A stretch of 64,000 nt of DNA. Source: Cloeon dipterum (lineage: Eukaryota; Arthropoda; Insecta; Ephemeroptera; Baetidae). Made by a program: the position numbers and the translations under genes. The DNA lies in NCBI RefSeq assembly GCF_949628265.1, contig NC_088787.1, positions 36,754,844 through 36,818,843 on the forward strand, in the 5' to 3' direction. The notes beneath the pieces were generated by a model. It searched no databases, was not told the DNA's origin, and worked only from the letters and a program-made list of their open reading frames with translations. Shown here one piece after another: positions 1 through 10,918 of this stretch; within the stretch, counting starts at the first letter, position 1, and each line of letters opens with the position of its first letter.

Positions 1-2
1 AC

Positions 3-503
3 GCCCATGGCGAGGCGGCGACAGCTCGAAAGGACACAGGTACGTCTGAACCTGGTATCTTTTCTGCATTTGCCTCACTATTGCCTTTTCCAACTTCACG
101 GAAAAATACCTCTACCTGCGCTGCCAATCAGAAGGATGAGGGCACGATTGCTGATCTCAGTGCCGGAAGCGGGCTGTGTGACGGCGCCCAAAATGCCGTC
201 ACTGTGTTTTGGGGTGGATTGGCGGCGGTGCCTGGCCCCTCAACCAAGGAGCAGCCACAGTGCGCGCCGCAAGCCACCCCTTCTTCGTCAGGTGAGCCCG
301 TTTCTGAACAATTAACTCCCTCGGCTCCAGAAGCTGATGGGACAGATTGTGCTCCTTCTGATGACGTCTTTTTCATGCTAGACACGCCAAATGTCACCGG
401 CAGGTCGGTTAGGCGTCAGAGGAAGTTAGAAAATAATGTTGGCGACGATGGTGATGATGATGATGATTGCTTTTCGTCACCTACGTTAACAAATTTTCAA
501 TAA
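3..503 (+). pseudogene. LINE-A ORF1, C-terminal part
   Basis: The frame is open from the left window edge to a stop at 503, so this is the tail of a longer protein. The visible part is low in hydrophobic residues and rich in Ser/Pro/Glu, and ends in an acidic run (DDGDDDDDC). No zinc knuckle or RRM is visible. It overlaps the next frame, which holds the endonuclease, by about 37 bp. That position suggests the nucleic-acid-binding ORF1 protein of the same LINE. The role is inferred from position only. Confidence 0.4.
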
Positions 504-3440
504 ACGATTCTGCAAGACACGAAGAACGAAGAGCGAACAGTTTTGACTTCTCCTTTTGGCTGCTAAATGTGCAAGGTTTGTCAAGTGCCAAAAAACTAAA
601 TTTGTTCAAAGACGCTATCCGCAACCAGAAAGAGACACTATCTCCTAGTTTATTGCTTTTGTGTGAGACTTGGTTAGATGAGAACGAAGTTAAGGGTCTA
701 CAAATGTTGGACTACAAATTGGCTGCTGGTTTCGGTAGGAGAGAGAGAGAAAGAGGTGGAGTTGCCATTTTGATCAAACGCGATTTGCATGTTGCAAATG
801 TCAGGGTGGTAAGCCTTGAATTTTGTTGTGAGTGTGCGGCGATAACTTTTGATGTAAATAGTCAAAAATTATGTTTCTTGTTGGTATATCGCCCTTCAAA
901 TCCAGTTAACAACTCTGATTTCCCACGCTTCTTCTCATGTCTTGAACAAAATTTGGAAAAGATCCTCCAGTTGCCTAAAGTAAAAAAATGGTTTATATGC
1001 GGTGATTTCAACATAAACATGCTTATTGATTCTGCTCAGTCAAAGAGATCAATTAGTTTACTCGACAAATTTGGATTGAGTCTGTTGAATAAAAAAAATG
1101 ATTACTCGCAAGTGTGCAACTGGAGGCACATTAATAGATCTTGTATTGGCCAAAATAGATGATTTTGAGCAATTGTCATGTGTCGCTGAGCCTAATATTC
1201 TTTCTGATCATGAAACCGTTATTTGCAATATGCTTCTCGGTGTGCCAAAAGTATTAGATAAATTTATGGAGGCTCGGATTTTTTCGGATGAGAGCGTTGA
1301 AGAGTTCACGTCCCGCTTAGAGTTGCAAACTTGGATTCAAGTTGCCACCGTGGACTCAGTGGATGAGAAATACGAGAATTTCTTGGAGATATTTCACCGT
1401 CTTTTTTCAGAGTGTTTTCCTCTCAAAAAGATTTTGATCCGGGCAAATCAGAGAGAAAAGGTGAAGTTATCGCGTGAGGTAAAGGAGGCGAGGAGGGAGC
1501 TAATAAAGCAAAGTAAGGCAGTTAGGTCTCTTCCTGAGCATCACCCTGACAGGGAGCTGTTCAAGCGAAAGAGATTTGATTTTAACGTGCGATTGCAGCG
1601 TGAAATTTGCGCGCAAAACAGCTCCTTCATCGAGTCAGCCGTGAATAAATCAGCGGCCGCGTGGTCGTTGATAAATAAAGCGGTCGGCAAGGTGAAGGAC
1701 AGACCGGACATTTCAGAGTTGTTGATAAATGATGTTAATGTAACTGACAAAATTGATATCGCCAATACTTTGAATGTGAGCTTTGTTGTTCCGCTGCCAC
1801 CGCACTTCCAGATGCCACAAGATCAAATGAAATCTTTGCCTCAAACGCTCTTTCTGTCTCCTGTTACTTCGCAAGAAATTTTGCATCATCTGCGCCGCTT
1901 GCCTCCAAAAAAATCCGCTGGCTGGGACGAAGTTCCCATGTTTCTTGTAAAGCGTGTAGCGCAACACATTGCTGCGCCGCTCGCAGACATAGTCAATTGC
2001 TCATTTTCAACTGGCGTTTATCCTCATTTGATGAAAAAAGCTGTTGTTGTGCCTTTGTTTAAGAAAGGGGACAAGCGTGATGTTAAAAATTACCGCCCGA
2101 TTTCCAACTTGCCAACATTTTCTAAGATTTTAGAGAATTGTTTTCTAATACGACTTGTTAATTTCCAAGAGGAGCATGGCTTGCTCCCAATTAGTCAGCA
2201 TGGTTTTGTCCGTGGCAAGTGCACGGTAACTGCATTATTTGAATTTTTTGTGAAATTGCATGAAAAGATGGAGAATCGGCAAAAGATTTTGGCTATATTT
2301 TATGATTTGACAAATGCCTTCGGGACTGTGTGTGTGCCGATTTTGCTGCGTAAATTAGAGCTGAATGGCGTTCGCGGCGTTGCGCTTGACTGGCTGAGAT
2401 CGTCGCTCACCGGGCGCACGCAAGTGGTCAAAATGACACAGAGGGTCGGCAAGTGGGAGAGGACAGTGTTTTCGTCGGAGGTTTCGGTGGTGCGTGGAAC
2501 TCCGCAGGGTGGCGTTTTGTCTCCGTCACTATTTGTTGGCGGAGTCTGCGACATGCTGTTATACGTTCTGATAGGCTTCACCCTGAATTATGCCGACGAC
2601 ACTTCCTCTTTGATTTCCGCCCCAACTAACGAAGAATTATATCAAAACGCCCGGTTGTCAGCAGAGATGCTTCAAGAATTTTGCGAAGCTAATTTTTTAA
2701 CACTCAACGCATCAAAGTCGGTTCTTGTGCAGTTCCGCGGGCAAAAGCAGAATGTTTCCCCTCAAATAGACCTCGCCGGCCAATTAATTCAGTGTGCAGA
2801 TCATGCCAAATTTTTGGGGCTCCACGTGCGGCAAGACTGCAAGTTGGATGACCATGCGCAGTACGTTAGTGGCCGCCTGCACACAACGGTGACGATGTTA
2901 AATGGCCTGAAGGGGAATGTCGATGAAAAAAGTTTGTTAAATGTTTATTATGCTCATGCGAATTCGATTATGTCATATGGTATTGTGATCTGGGGAGCAA
3001 GCGAGGGGGCGCTGCGGACTGTTTTCGTGGCCCAGAAGCGGCTGATTCGTGCCCTGGCGGGCGAAAGGTACTGGAAGGGGTTGTTGCCGCTGTGTTCTGC
3101 GAGACCACTTTTTGAGCGGTACAACCTGCTTCCAGTGTTTTCAATTTATTTGTTCGAGGCATGTAAATTTGTTAAAAAATACCCCGCCTATTTTAAAAAG
3201 ACCAGGGACGTGCATGGGCATGGAACGCGCCGCGCGCCTGAATTGTACATTGCTCCTCAGAAATTAATGATTTCGCAGCAAAATCCATTTTCAAGTGCTG
3301 CTATGTTGTACAATGCTTTTCCAGTTTCGCTACGGCATGAGCCGCGATACGATAAGTTTGTCGTTGCTTTGAATGAATTTCTTCACTTGAAGAAATTTTA
3401 CGATTCTGTTGAATTCTTGGAATTCGTTAAAAATTTATGA
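467..3440 (+). pseudogene. LINE-A endonuclease-reverse transcriptase (one frameshift)
   Basis: This is ORF2 of a non-LTR retrotransposon. The first part (467 to about 1100) is an apurinic-type endonuclease with LCETWLDENE, GGVAIL and CGDFNINML. The second part (about 1098-3440, another frame) is a reverse transcriptase with YRPISNL, QHGFVRGKC, motif A FYDLTNAF (first Asp kept), motif B TPQGGVLSPSLF and motif C YADD at 2589-2600. The two frames meet at a run of eight A at 1091-1098, where a one-base slip would join them. The first in-frame ATG is well inside the endonuclease, so initiation is unclear. The family is Jockey/CR1-like judging by the motifs; the exact clade cannot be given. Confidence 0.85.
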
Positions 3441-3565
3441 TTTTTGTGTGTAATTTGTGTGTGCATTGCAATTGGGGGGCATATATTTAGAATTGTAACA
3501 AAATCTGATGTATGACCTTGCCAAAAGACAATAAAGAATATAATAAAAATAATAATAATAATAAT
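3441..3565 (+). other. LINE-A 3' UTR and (AAT)n tail
   Basis: A short untranslated region follows the RT stop, with an AATAAA-like stretch near 3531. It ends in a TAA/AAT microsatellite at about 3541-3563. Such a tail marks the 3' end of a target-primed insertion. The satellite starts immediately after it. Confidence 0.7.
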
Positions 3566-5135
3566 CTTTCGAAGATTGGTCGAATTTTAAAAATTACAGA
3601 TCAATACCATCAATTCTCTGTGATAAAGAGATCGACTTTTACCATTTCCTGAGCTGTGATAAAAATGATCTTAGCCTCTCGCAGGCAGCAAATTTGTGAC
3701 AAATTGACTTATTTACTTGTTTAATGTATTTTTAATATGTATGTAGCACACAATATGTGTTTAATAAAAGCTATTATTAAAACTATCAATTCTCTTTCTT
3801 AAAACCAACCAATCTTTCGAAGATTGATAGAATTCCGAGAATGTTTAACCAAAGTTATCGATTTCCTTTCATACGACCGAATAATATTTCGAAGATTGAT
3901 GGAATTCTAAGAATGTTTGACCAAAACTATTGATTCCCGTGATTAGAACCAACCAATCTTTCGAAGATTGAAGGAATACCAAGAATGTATGACAAAAACT
4001 ATCGATTTCCTTTTATAGGACCGAATAATCTTTCGAAGATTGATCGAATTCCAAGAATTACAGACCAAAACTATCGATTCTCTTTCTTATAACCAACCAA
4101 TCTTTCGAAGATTGATAGAATTCCGAGAATGTGTCACCAAAGTTATCGATTTCCATTCATACGACTGAATAATATTTCGAAGATTGATGGAATTCTAAAA
4201 TTGATTGACCAAAACTATCGATTCCCGTTATTAGAACAGACCAATCTTTCGAAAATTGATGGTGTCCAAGAATGATTGACCAAAACTATCGATTCCCGTT
4301 ATTAGAACCGACCAAACCTTTGAAGATTGATGGAATACCAAGAGTATTTGACCAAATCTAACGATTTTCTTTTATGCGACCGAAAAATCTTTCAAAGATT
4401 GATGGAATTCCAAGAATGTTTGACCAAAACTATCGATTCCCGTGATTTGAACCGACCAATCTTTCGAAGAATGATTTAATTTCAAGAATTCAAGACCAAA
4501 ACAATCGATTCCCTTTCTCAAGACTGACCTATCTCTTAAAGATTGATAGAATTCCAAGAATGATTGACCAAAACAATCGATTCCCGTTATTAGAACCGAC
4601 CAAACCTTAGAAGATTGATGGAATACCAAGAATGTTTGACCAAAACTATCGATTCCCGTTATTAGAACCGACCAAAAGTTCGAATATTGATGGAATACTA
4701 AGAATGTATGACCAAAACTATCGATTTCCTTTTATAGGACCGAATAATCTTTCGAAGATTGATCGAATTTGAAGAATTACAGATCAAATTATCGATTCTC
4801 TTTCTGAAAACCAACCAATCTTTCGAAAATTGATAGAATTCCGAGAATGTTTAACCAAAGTTATCGATTTCCATTCATACGACCGAATAATATTTCCAAG
4901 ATTGATGGAATTCTAAGATTGATTGACCAAAACTATCGATTTCCTTTATTAGAACAGACCAATCTTTCGAAAATTGATGGAAGTCCAAGAGTTTTTGAAC
5001 AAAACTATCGATTCCCGCTATTAGAACCGACCAAACCTTTGAAGATTGATGGAATACCAAGAATATTTGACCAAAACTACCGAATCCCTTTCTTAGGATC
5101 GACCAATCTTTCGAAGATTGATGATTTTACCAGAC
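3566..5135 (+). repeat. 72-bp satellite array, locus 1
   Basis: Tandem units have an exact 72-bp spacing; for example AGATTG recurs at 3821, 3893 and 3965. About 19 units lie between 3786 and 5135, plus one before the LINE-B fragment at about 3619-3785. Each unit carries a TTCGAA-type core and an ATCGAT-type core. Because 72 is a multiple of three, long open frames appear on both strands (24-residue repeats on the plus strand), but they look like a by-product of the period. The same satellite recurs at 43446-44205. Confidence 0.9.
3619..3785 (+). mobile_element. LINE-B 3' end fragment inside the satellite
   Basis: The sequence encodes the last residues of the LINE-B protein (DFYHFLSCDKNDLSLSQAAN, stop at 3697-3699), followed by a short 3' UTR with an AATAAA signal. 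The same C-terminus occurs in the LINE-B copies at 17892-18777 (minus) and, more diverged, at 44206-47019. Satellite units flank it on both sides. Confidence 0.75.
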
Positions 5136-5188
5136 TAGAGAGATCATCGGCAAACGCGACGAGACATCCACACACTTCTGCTTACGAT

Positions 5189-5337
5189 TGAAATTAATGT
5201 TGTTGCGGGGTGGCTGGGAAGAAAAAGGAAAGAACTGCTCAGTTTGACTGCTAGAGATGGACTAATTTATTTCATACTTCGCACTCTCTGCGTGCTCACA
5301 TTCATGAAATGCCTGAGTAGATATTTGGGATATAACA
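5189..5337 (-). repeat. 3' LTR of the miniature LTR element
   Basis: This is the direct repeat of 6293-6442 with a few substitutions. It has TG and CA ends in plus orientation and abuts the left ACGAT TSD. Confidence 0.75.
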
Positions 5338-6292
5338 AATTCTTCCCCTTTTTTGAAATTGTGAAAATTAAAATTTTGAACAATTTGGAATTAAATGTTA
5401 AAAGAGGGAAATAAAAGCAAAACTGAAATTCAAATTCAGAATTGGAAATCATTTTAAGTTTGGAACTGAAATTCAAATTTGTAATTGAAAATCGAGTAAA
5501 GTTATTGCTTTGGCATGAATCACATAACTGAGTTTGTAAAATAACCGAGATTTTTAACACAAAGTAACGGCACGAAATTACACTTGGCTAGTTTATTATT
5601 TTCTTCTGATCTGCATTGGCCCATCAGAAACCTCAGGCTCTCGGTAGCCTGGCACATCGAACGACCCCTTGGGAAACCATCATCCCAGGTCGACGGGCCG
5701 AGAACGCGGTTGCGCCCTCCGACTCACTCACAAAGACACGCGGATGCGTGCCAGCTGGTCTCGTTGTCGTTTTCGTTTCTGCTTTTGCTCCTTTTGTAAT
5801 TGTAGGACAATTCGTGTATGAACTTGTCCCGCTGCTCCTCTGTATGTAGGAATTTGGCTCGTAAATTTGCACCTTTGCATGGTGCATCTGTACCTGCACC
5901 GACTCGTCACCGGCCAGGAGAGTTGGCCTTGTATTAGCCGCACTCTGAACACGTTGGAAAGGGTATCTTCTCAACCACTCATCTAACGCCGAACCTTCTC
6001 TCGTTGAAACTTGTATTTTTTTCCCGAAATTGTAGTTTCTTCTTGATGAAACATTTTGCCAAAATGAAACTGGAAGTACCTGGATTTTCCCGTATCTTCG
6101 TCACGGTTCCTCTTACGATGCGCTTGTTTCTTCTTGGTGCCCGGACAGGTCCGCCCCGGGACACCCACGCAAAGGAGCCCTGAATCGGCGATCGCGTCGT
6201 GCCTCGCGCTCCGATCCCTTACTGAATTGTCTCAAGTCAGTCACAGTCACCTTTTCCTCCCGGCGGAAAATTTTGTTCACCTCGTCGCCACT

Positions 6293-6442
6293 TGAAATGA
6301 ATGTTGTTGCGGGGTGGCCGGGAAGGAGAAAGGAAAGAACTGCTCAGTTTGACTGCTAGAGATAGACTAATTTATTTCATACTTCGCACTCTCTGCGTGC
6401 TCACATTCATGAAATGCCTGAGTAGATATTTGGGATATAACA
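6293..6442 (-). repeat. 5' LTR of the miniature LTR element
   Basis: This is the direct repeat of 5189-5337. The primer-binding site lies immediately inside on the minus strand, which sets the orientation. It abuts the right ACGAT TSD. Confidence 0.75.
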
Positions 6443-6447
6443 ACGAT

Positions 6448-7440
6448 AAGTCATTTTCATAAAATTTTCTAACCGGTCGCACGCAGTACGTCAAGTTCGG
6501 CGGTGCTTGCTCGGCGCCTGCGGAAGTGCTCTCGGGAGTCGTGCAGGGCTCGGTCATCGGGCCGCTGCTCTTCAATGTGTTTGTCACTGACATGCCCAAG
6601 GACATCAGTTGCGGCTTTGAGCAGTACGCAGACGACACCACCCTTTGGAGGGAGGTTTCCACCCCCGAGGACGCAGATGCCCTGCAAGATGACCTCGACC
6701 ACGTCTACGTTAGGTGTGTGAACAATGGGATGCAGCTGAACCAGAACAAAAGCTACGTGATGGACATTACGCGAGCACGAGCGCCGCTATACTTTGGGTA
6801 CACGGTCAACAGTGAGCCTCTGCAGTACGTCGACAAGCAGCGGCTGCTCGGCGTGCAAATCAGTAGTGATTTACGGTGGGACGTGCAAACGGACGCCGCA
6901 CGCGCAAAGGCCGCCCGAGTGCTCAGCTTTGCGGCACGCAACCTGCGTGGCTGCACCCAGAGGGTCAAGAGGGTGGCCTACCTGTCCCTCGTGAAGCCCA
7001 TCTTGACCTTCGGACTTCCTGCGTGGCATCCGACCACGCAGGCAAACACGATGAAAATGGAAAGAGTGCAGAAAAGGGCGCTGCGCTTTATCCATGGTAG
7101 ACGACCGCCGCCGCCGCAAGAGGCGAACATCATGCCCATCAAAATGCACTAAGCCTACACAGACTTAAATTTCTTCAAAAGGTGCGAGGGAGGTGCCATC
7201 GACTTCAACAACCGTGCGCGCATCACCGTTAGGCGGCAGCTGCGAGGCGACGCGAACGACCGGCACCAGCGTCTGCAGCCACCACCAGCGCGCAGTGTTT
7301 TCGGCCAGCGTGCATTTTCCTTTAGAGTGGTACAACCGTGGAACGACCTACCACCTGAGCTCAAGGACTGCACCGTTGCTGAATTTCCCTCCCTCTACAA
7401 GAAGCACCTCTGGCAAGTGTGCAGTGAACGTGATCAGTGA
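6448..7440 (+). pseudogene. LINE-C reverse transcriptase, C-terminal part
   Basis: The frame starts inside the RT palm with FLTGRTQYVKFGG and SGVVQGSVIGPLLFNVF (motif B), then QYADDT (motif C), the thumb, and the typical C-terminal WNDLPPELKDCTV box. An in-frame TAA at 7150-7152 interrupts it; the same frame continues to TGA at 7438-7440. Another TAA lies just upstream of FLTGR. The 3' UTR runs to an AATAAA-rich end near 7612 and shares the motif TTGCGGCTCAGTGCGGCGTG with the copy at 19251-19620. The miniature LTR element was inserted just upstream (TSD ACGAT). Confidence 0.8.
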
Positions 7441-7612
7441 TAAAAAATGTATTTTGCGGCTCAGTGCGGCGTGATATCCCCAGTGATGGATCGTTTTAGC
7501 AATTTTTCGCTAGTACTGTTTGCCTTTTCTTGCTACCTATGACCTGATAATTTATTGTATCTTATTGTATTTTATTGTATATGACTAGAACTAGAGCAAG
7601 AATAAACAAGAA

Positions 7613-7866
7613 TAAATTGAGAAGCTTACCGGTCCTAGGACTGTTCCCTGAGTAACTCCAATGGAACTTATCAGCGGCTGCGATTCGAGATTCCTTTTCA
7701 CATTATCCTCGTCGATTCGCTCCATTTGCACTATTTGCTCTCTGTTAGTCATAAATGACGAAATCCAGTTCAGGGAATTTAAATCAAAACCGTAGCATCT
7801 CATTTTGGCAACTAGAACCTGAGGCACCACACAACCAAAGGCGTTAGAAAAATAATACAAAATCAA
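7613..7866 (-). pseudogene. LINE reverse transcriptase fragment
   Basis: A minus-strand frame spans RT motif A to motif B: FSNAFGCVVPQVL, then a Jockey-like connection with WISSFMTNREQIV, and TQGTVLGPVSF. It begins and ends abruptly against the neighbouring LINE-C tail and gypsy-B. It has no other LINE domain and is a short dead fragment. Confidence 0.7.
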
Positions 7867-9834
7867 GTTTAGTTTTCTCTCTTCTCCATCGACGAATACA
7901 CTCCATTGACTACTTCGTTGAGTGCAGTTACGTCACACAACCCTTGCGTTCTGAATAACTTCCTGCAGACTTGACTTGCTTCTTTGGCATCCAATCCTTG
8001 AGTTTTTTCAATGTCCATGTAGCCTGAAAGGCCATCAGCCACAATCATATATGATTCTCCTCTTCTCATTTCAAAAAAATCAAGATGAATTCGGCTCCAA
8101 GGACGATGAGGTATGGACCATGGAATTACCAGCGCCTTATTGGGTGACTTGTTCACCAACAGACATGGCTCGCAGCTTCTTGCCATCTCTTCAATATCCT
8201 TGTCAATACCTGGTCACCAGAAATATGATCTGGCGAGAGCTTTCATTTTTGCCATACCAAAATGCACTAGGTGCAATGCTTTCAAGGCTGCTGCTCGTAG
8301 TGATACAGGAATTGCTGCCCTTCCTGAAACACACCCGATTCAATCACACACTCAAAGTTCTTTCCATCTTTTGGCATAATCTTCAAATCCAAAAGGTCAA
8401 ATATTTGGGTGCCTACCCTGAAGGATGAGAGTTTTTTGTTGGCTCATTTTCGGATCTTTCTCAGTCTCTTGCTTGAGCTGCGCTAGACTCATAATATCCT
8501 CAAGCTGGAGGCACTCCAAGAAGGCAATTTTGCAATCTGCTACATTCAACCCTTCCTCTTCACCATCTTCATCAGGAAAAGGCAGTCTTTTTAGCTTTGT
8601 CGGCAAGTCTTCATTCACTCCTTTGCCTTCACCAAAAATTCCAATCAGTGGCTTGTGATCGGTTATCAGGGTGATCTTCCGTCCCCATAGGAACTGGCGA
8701 AATTTCTTCACTGCCCAGACGACTGCCAACGCTTCAATCTCGACCGGAATTTCTCCATCTTACGTCTCATGACTTAAAACAGCACCGATGCACTTCCTAC
8801 TGCCGTAGCAAGCCACCAAAACTGGGAGAGATTCATCATAGAAGGCCAGGCATGGCTTCTTAGGCATCACGCTCTTTGCCTCGTCCACTGCTTGTTTGCA
8901 TTCTGCTGTGAATTCATACTTAACCCCTTTCCGGAGTAACCCCAAGTATGCCTGTAGCTCTTCTCTATTTTCAGGGTATCGCATCTGCTGCAACGCCTTG
9001 ATCTTGTCATCAGTTGGACGAATCCCTGCTTTGGTGAATTGGAAGCCCAAGAACTCCAACTCTGGACGCAGTCTCTTGAATCGGAATCGGCCACGGTGTG
9101 TGTTGATCACGATCATCACGGAGAACTCCTCGTCGAGCTCGAACTGAAGATACGCATCTTTCAAATCGAATCTTGACATGTGATATCCAGGTTTGAATTG
9201 TGTTCGAAGATCATCTGCTTTCGGCAGTGGAAAAACAGCACACTCAGCTTGCGGAATTCAGCGACAAACTGAGATCAGCACAAATTCGCACTCCATCACC
9301 CTTTTCCACTAACACGACTGGATGGGCCCAGTATGATGATAGCACTTTTTCAATCACTCCGCATTTCTCAAGGTTTTCTAATGCAATGTCTGCTTTTTCT
9401 ATCAACGAATATGGCACTCTTCTTGCTGCATGTTCTTTTGGAACTGCTCCTGCTTTCATGTTCACGTGAATAGGTTCTCCTTTAAATTTCCCGAGCCCAG
9501 GGGAAAACACTGCTTCAAATTCTGCATACTGTTGTGGTATTTCAGTAATCCTGAACAAGTTTGGTACTTCACTCTGCTTCAGCTTTTTGTTCTTCACCTT
9601 TGTTTCACTTTTCGGCAAGGACAATGTAATGCCCAAAGCCTCAAACCAACTACGGCCTATCAGTGATGGACCATCCTGCTGCATGACTAATAAGTCCAAA
9701 ATTTTTGGTTCTGTTTGTTTCTTCAGCAAAATCTACACTTTTACAATCCCTGCCGCATTGATTTCTTTGTTCTGGTCCCACGGATTCGTCTACACATTGG
9801 TTGGCAAATATTCCGATGACGGCTTCTTGTAATC
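7867..9834 (-). pseudogene. gypsy-B pol (protease end, RT, RNase H, integrase start)
   Basis: Read from high to low coordinates on the minus strand, this shows a protease tail (IGRSWFEALGI), the RT start (YSLIEKADIALENLEKCGVI and GDGVRICADL), RFDLKDAYLQFELDE, then LEFLGFQFTKAGI, RNase H (VWAVKKFRQFLWGR, ITDHKPLIGIFG) and an integrase core piece (SRIHLDFFE, ADGLSGYMDIEK). The YxDD segment between FKRL and ELEFLGF is missing, so RT carries an internal deletion. Frameshifts and stops separate the pieces. The integrase C-terminus and the 3' LTR are lost at 7866. The element continues to the right of the hAT at 17764. Confidence 0.8.
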
Positions 9835-9842
9835 CAGCCATG

Positions 9843-9975
9843 TAGGGATGGGCGGTACTTTTGATTTGTACTCGGTACTACCGGTACCGATTACTTTGAA
9901 AAAGTACTCGGTACTTTTTCCCAAAAGTAATCGGTACCCAAAGTACCGATTACTTTGATTACTTTTCAATTACTT
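9843..9975. repeat. hAT left terminal and subterminal repeats
   Basis: The end carries repeated short words, AGTACTCGGTACTTTT and GGTACCGATTACTTTG, in direct and inverted order. The right end at about 17597-17763 carries the same words. Such subterminal repeats are usual transposase-binding sites in hAT elements; binding here is inferred. Confidence 0.7.
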
Positions 9976-10918
9976 TTCCCAGCAATGCAATAAAATACGT
10001 GTCTAAAAACATTTTTCATTGATTTTGAGCCAAATCATCCTAAAAAAAATTGGTCGTTGTACTCTAGCCAACTTTTACACGTTTAGCGAAGGTGCAACGC
10101 GGGATAATAAATATGGTGTTCATCGTTCTGCTAATGCCAACCATACGAACCACAAGATTTAAGTTGGTAGTTCCGTGTCTGGAGTCAAGTTGGCGTGGAA
10201 TGTATTTTTTAAACTTTTGACAATATTATTTGCCACTATCACCACTCGTCAACAGCAATAATTTGCGCCTGAACATGTCCAAGCTGAAACATAGACGAGT
10301 TAAAGGACCAATGCGTGATAAGAAGGATTCGGCACACCATTACCAAGAGACTGGTTGCTGGCGGAATGTCAGAGTAAAGACTGCTGATTGAAATTGAAGC
10401 TGTTGAATAGGGTAAATAATATTATTTATGTATTTAATAAATTTATATTCACTGTTTAATAGCTCTCGTATTTTGCAATTTTAGCAACTAAAAAAGGGGT
10501 AGATGATATTGTCTTGGTGCTGTAAAAGTTGTGCATAGCTCAACGCTCAACAACTAAACGAAATTTTCTTTGTTGCAAGCAAAGGGCAACAATAATCAAT
10601 TCGACATTGAAAATTTGTGTGTTTGATGAGCTGTGCGCAATTTTACGACAACAAGACGAGATTAAATTAGTGATAGTGATGAAAGAAGCTCTGATGAAAG
10701 CTCTGAAAAAAACCCATTATTTTCTAATGTTCTATAAAAATAAAAATAAAACTCATACATACTTCTTGATCATTAGCACTCCTTGTTCTTTAATTAGAAA
10801 AATATACTATATCAAGAAGTGAACGTAGAAGTCAAAATTTTTGCTTTAAAAATTTCTTTTGATTTATAGAAATGAAAGTAAATGATTTTAAAAAAAAATT
10901 CAGTTCAATACTCTAAAT
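9976..10918. other. hAT left non-coding region
   Basis: AT-rich sequence lies between the left subterminal repeats and the first BED exon. A 97-codon open frame at 10529-10822 shows no motif and probably arises by chance. The promoter of the plus-strand gene should lie here, but no clear TATA box or initiator stands out. Confidence 0.4.

Larger units (their letters stand above)
5189..6442 (-). mobile_element. Miniature gypsy-type LTR element
   Basis: Two direct repeats of about 149-150 bp (5189-5337 and 6293-6442) begin TGAAAT and end ATAACA, and the whole is flanked by the 5-bp TSD ACGAT (5184-5188 and 6443-6447). On the minus strand a likely primer-binding site, TGGCGACGAG (6290 to 6281), lies just inside the 6293-6442 repeat. 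The minus strand also carries AATAAA in the LTR. The 955-bp interior has no protease, RT or integrase motif and only short broken frames. It is therefore an internally deleted, non-autonomous copy. Confidence 0.8.

Noticed and set aside
4372..5191. Open frames with 24-residue repeats in the satellite, both strands
   Set aside because: The 72-bp period keeps all frames open where one unit is open; units vary freely and stops appear irregularly, so coding is unlikely.
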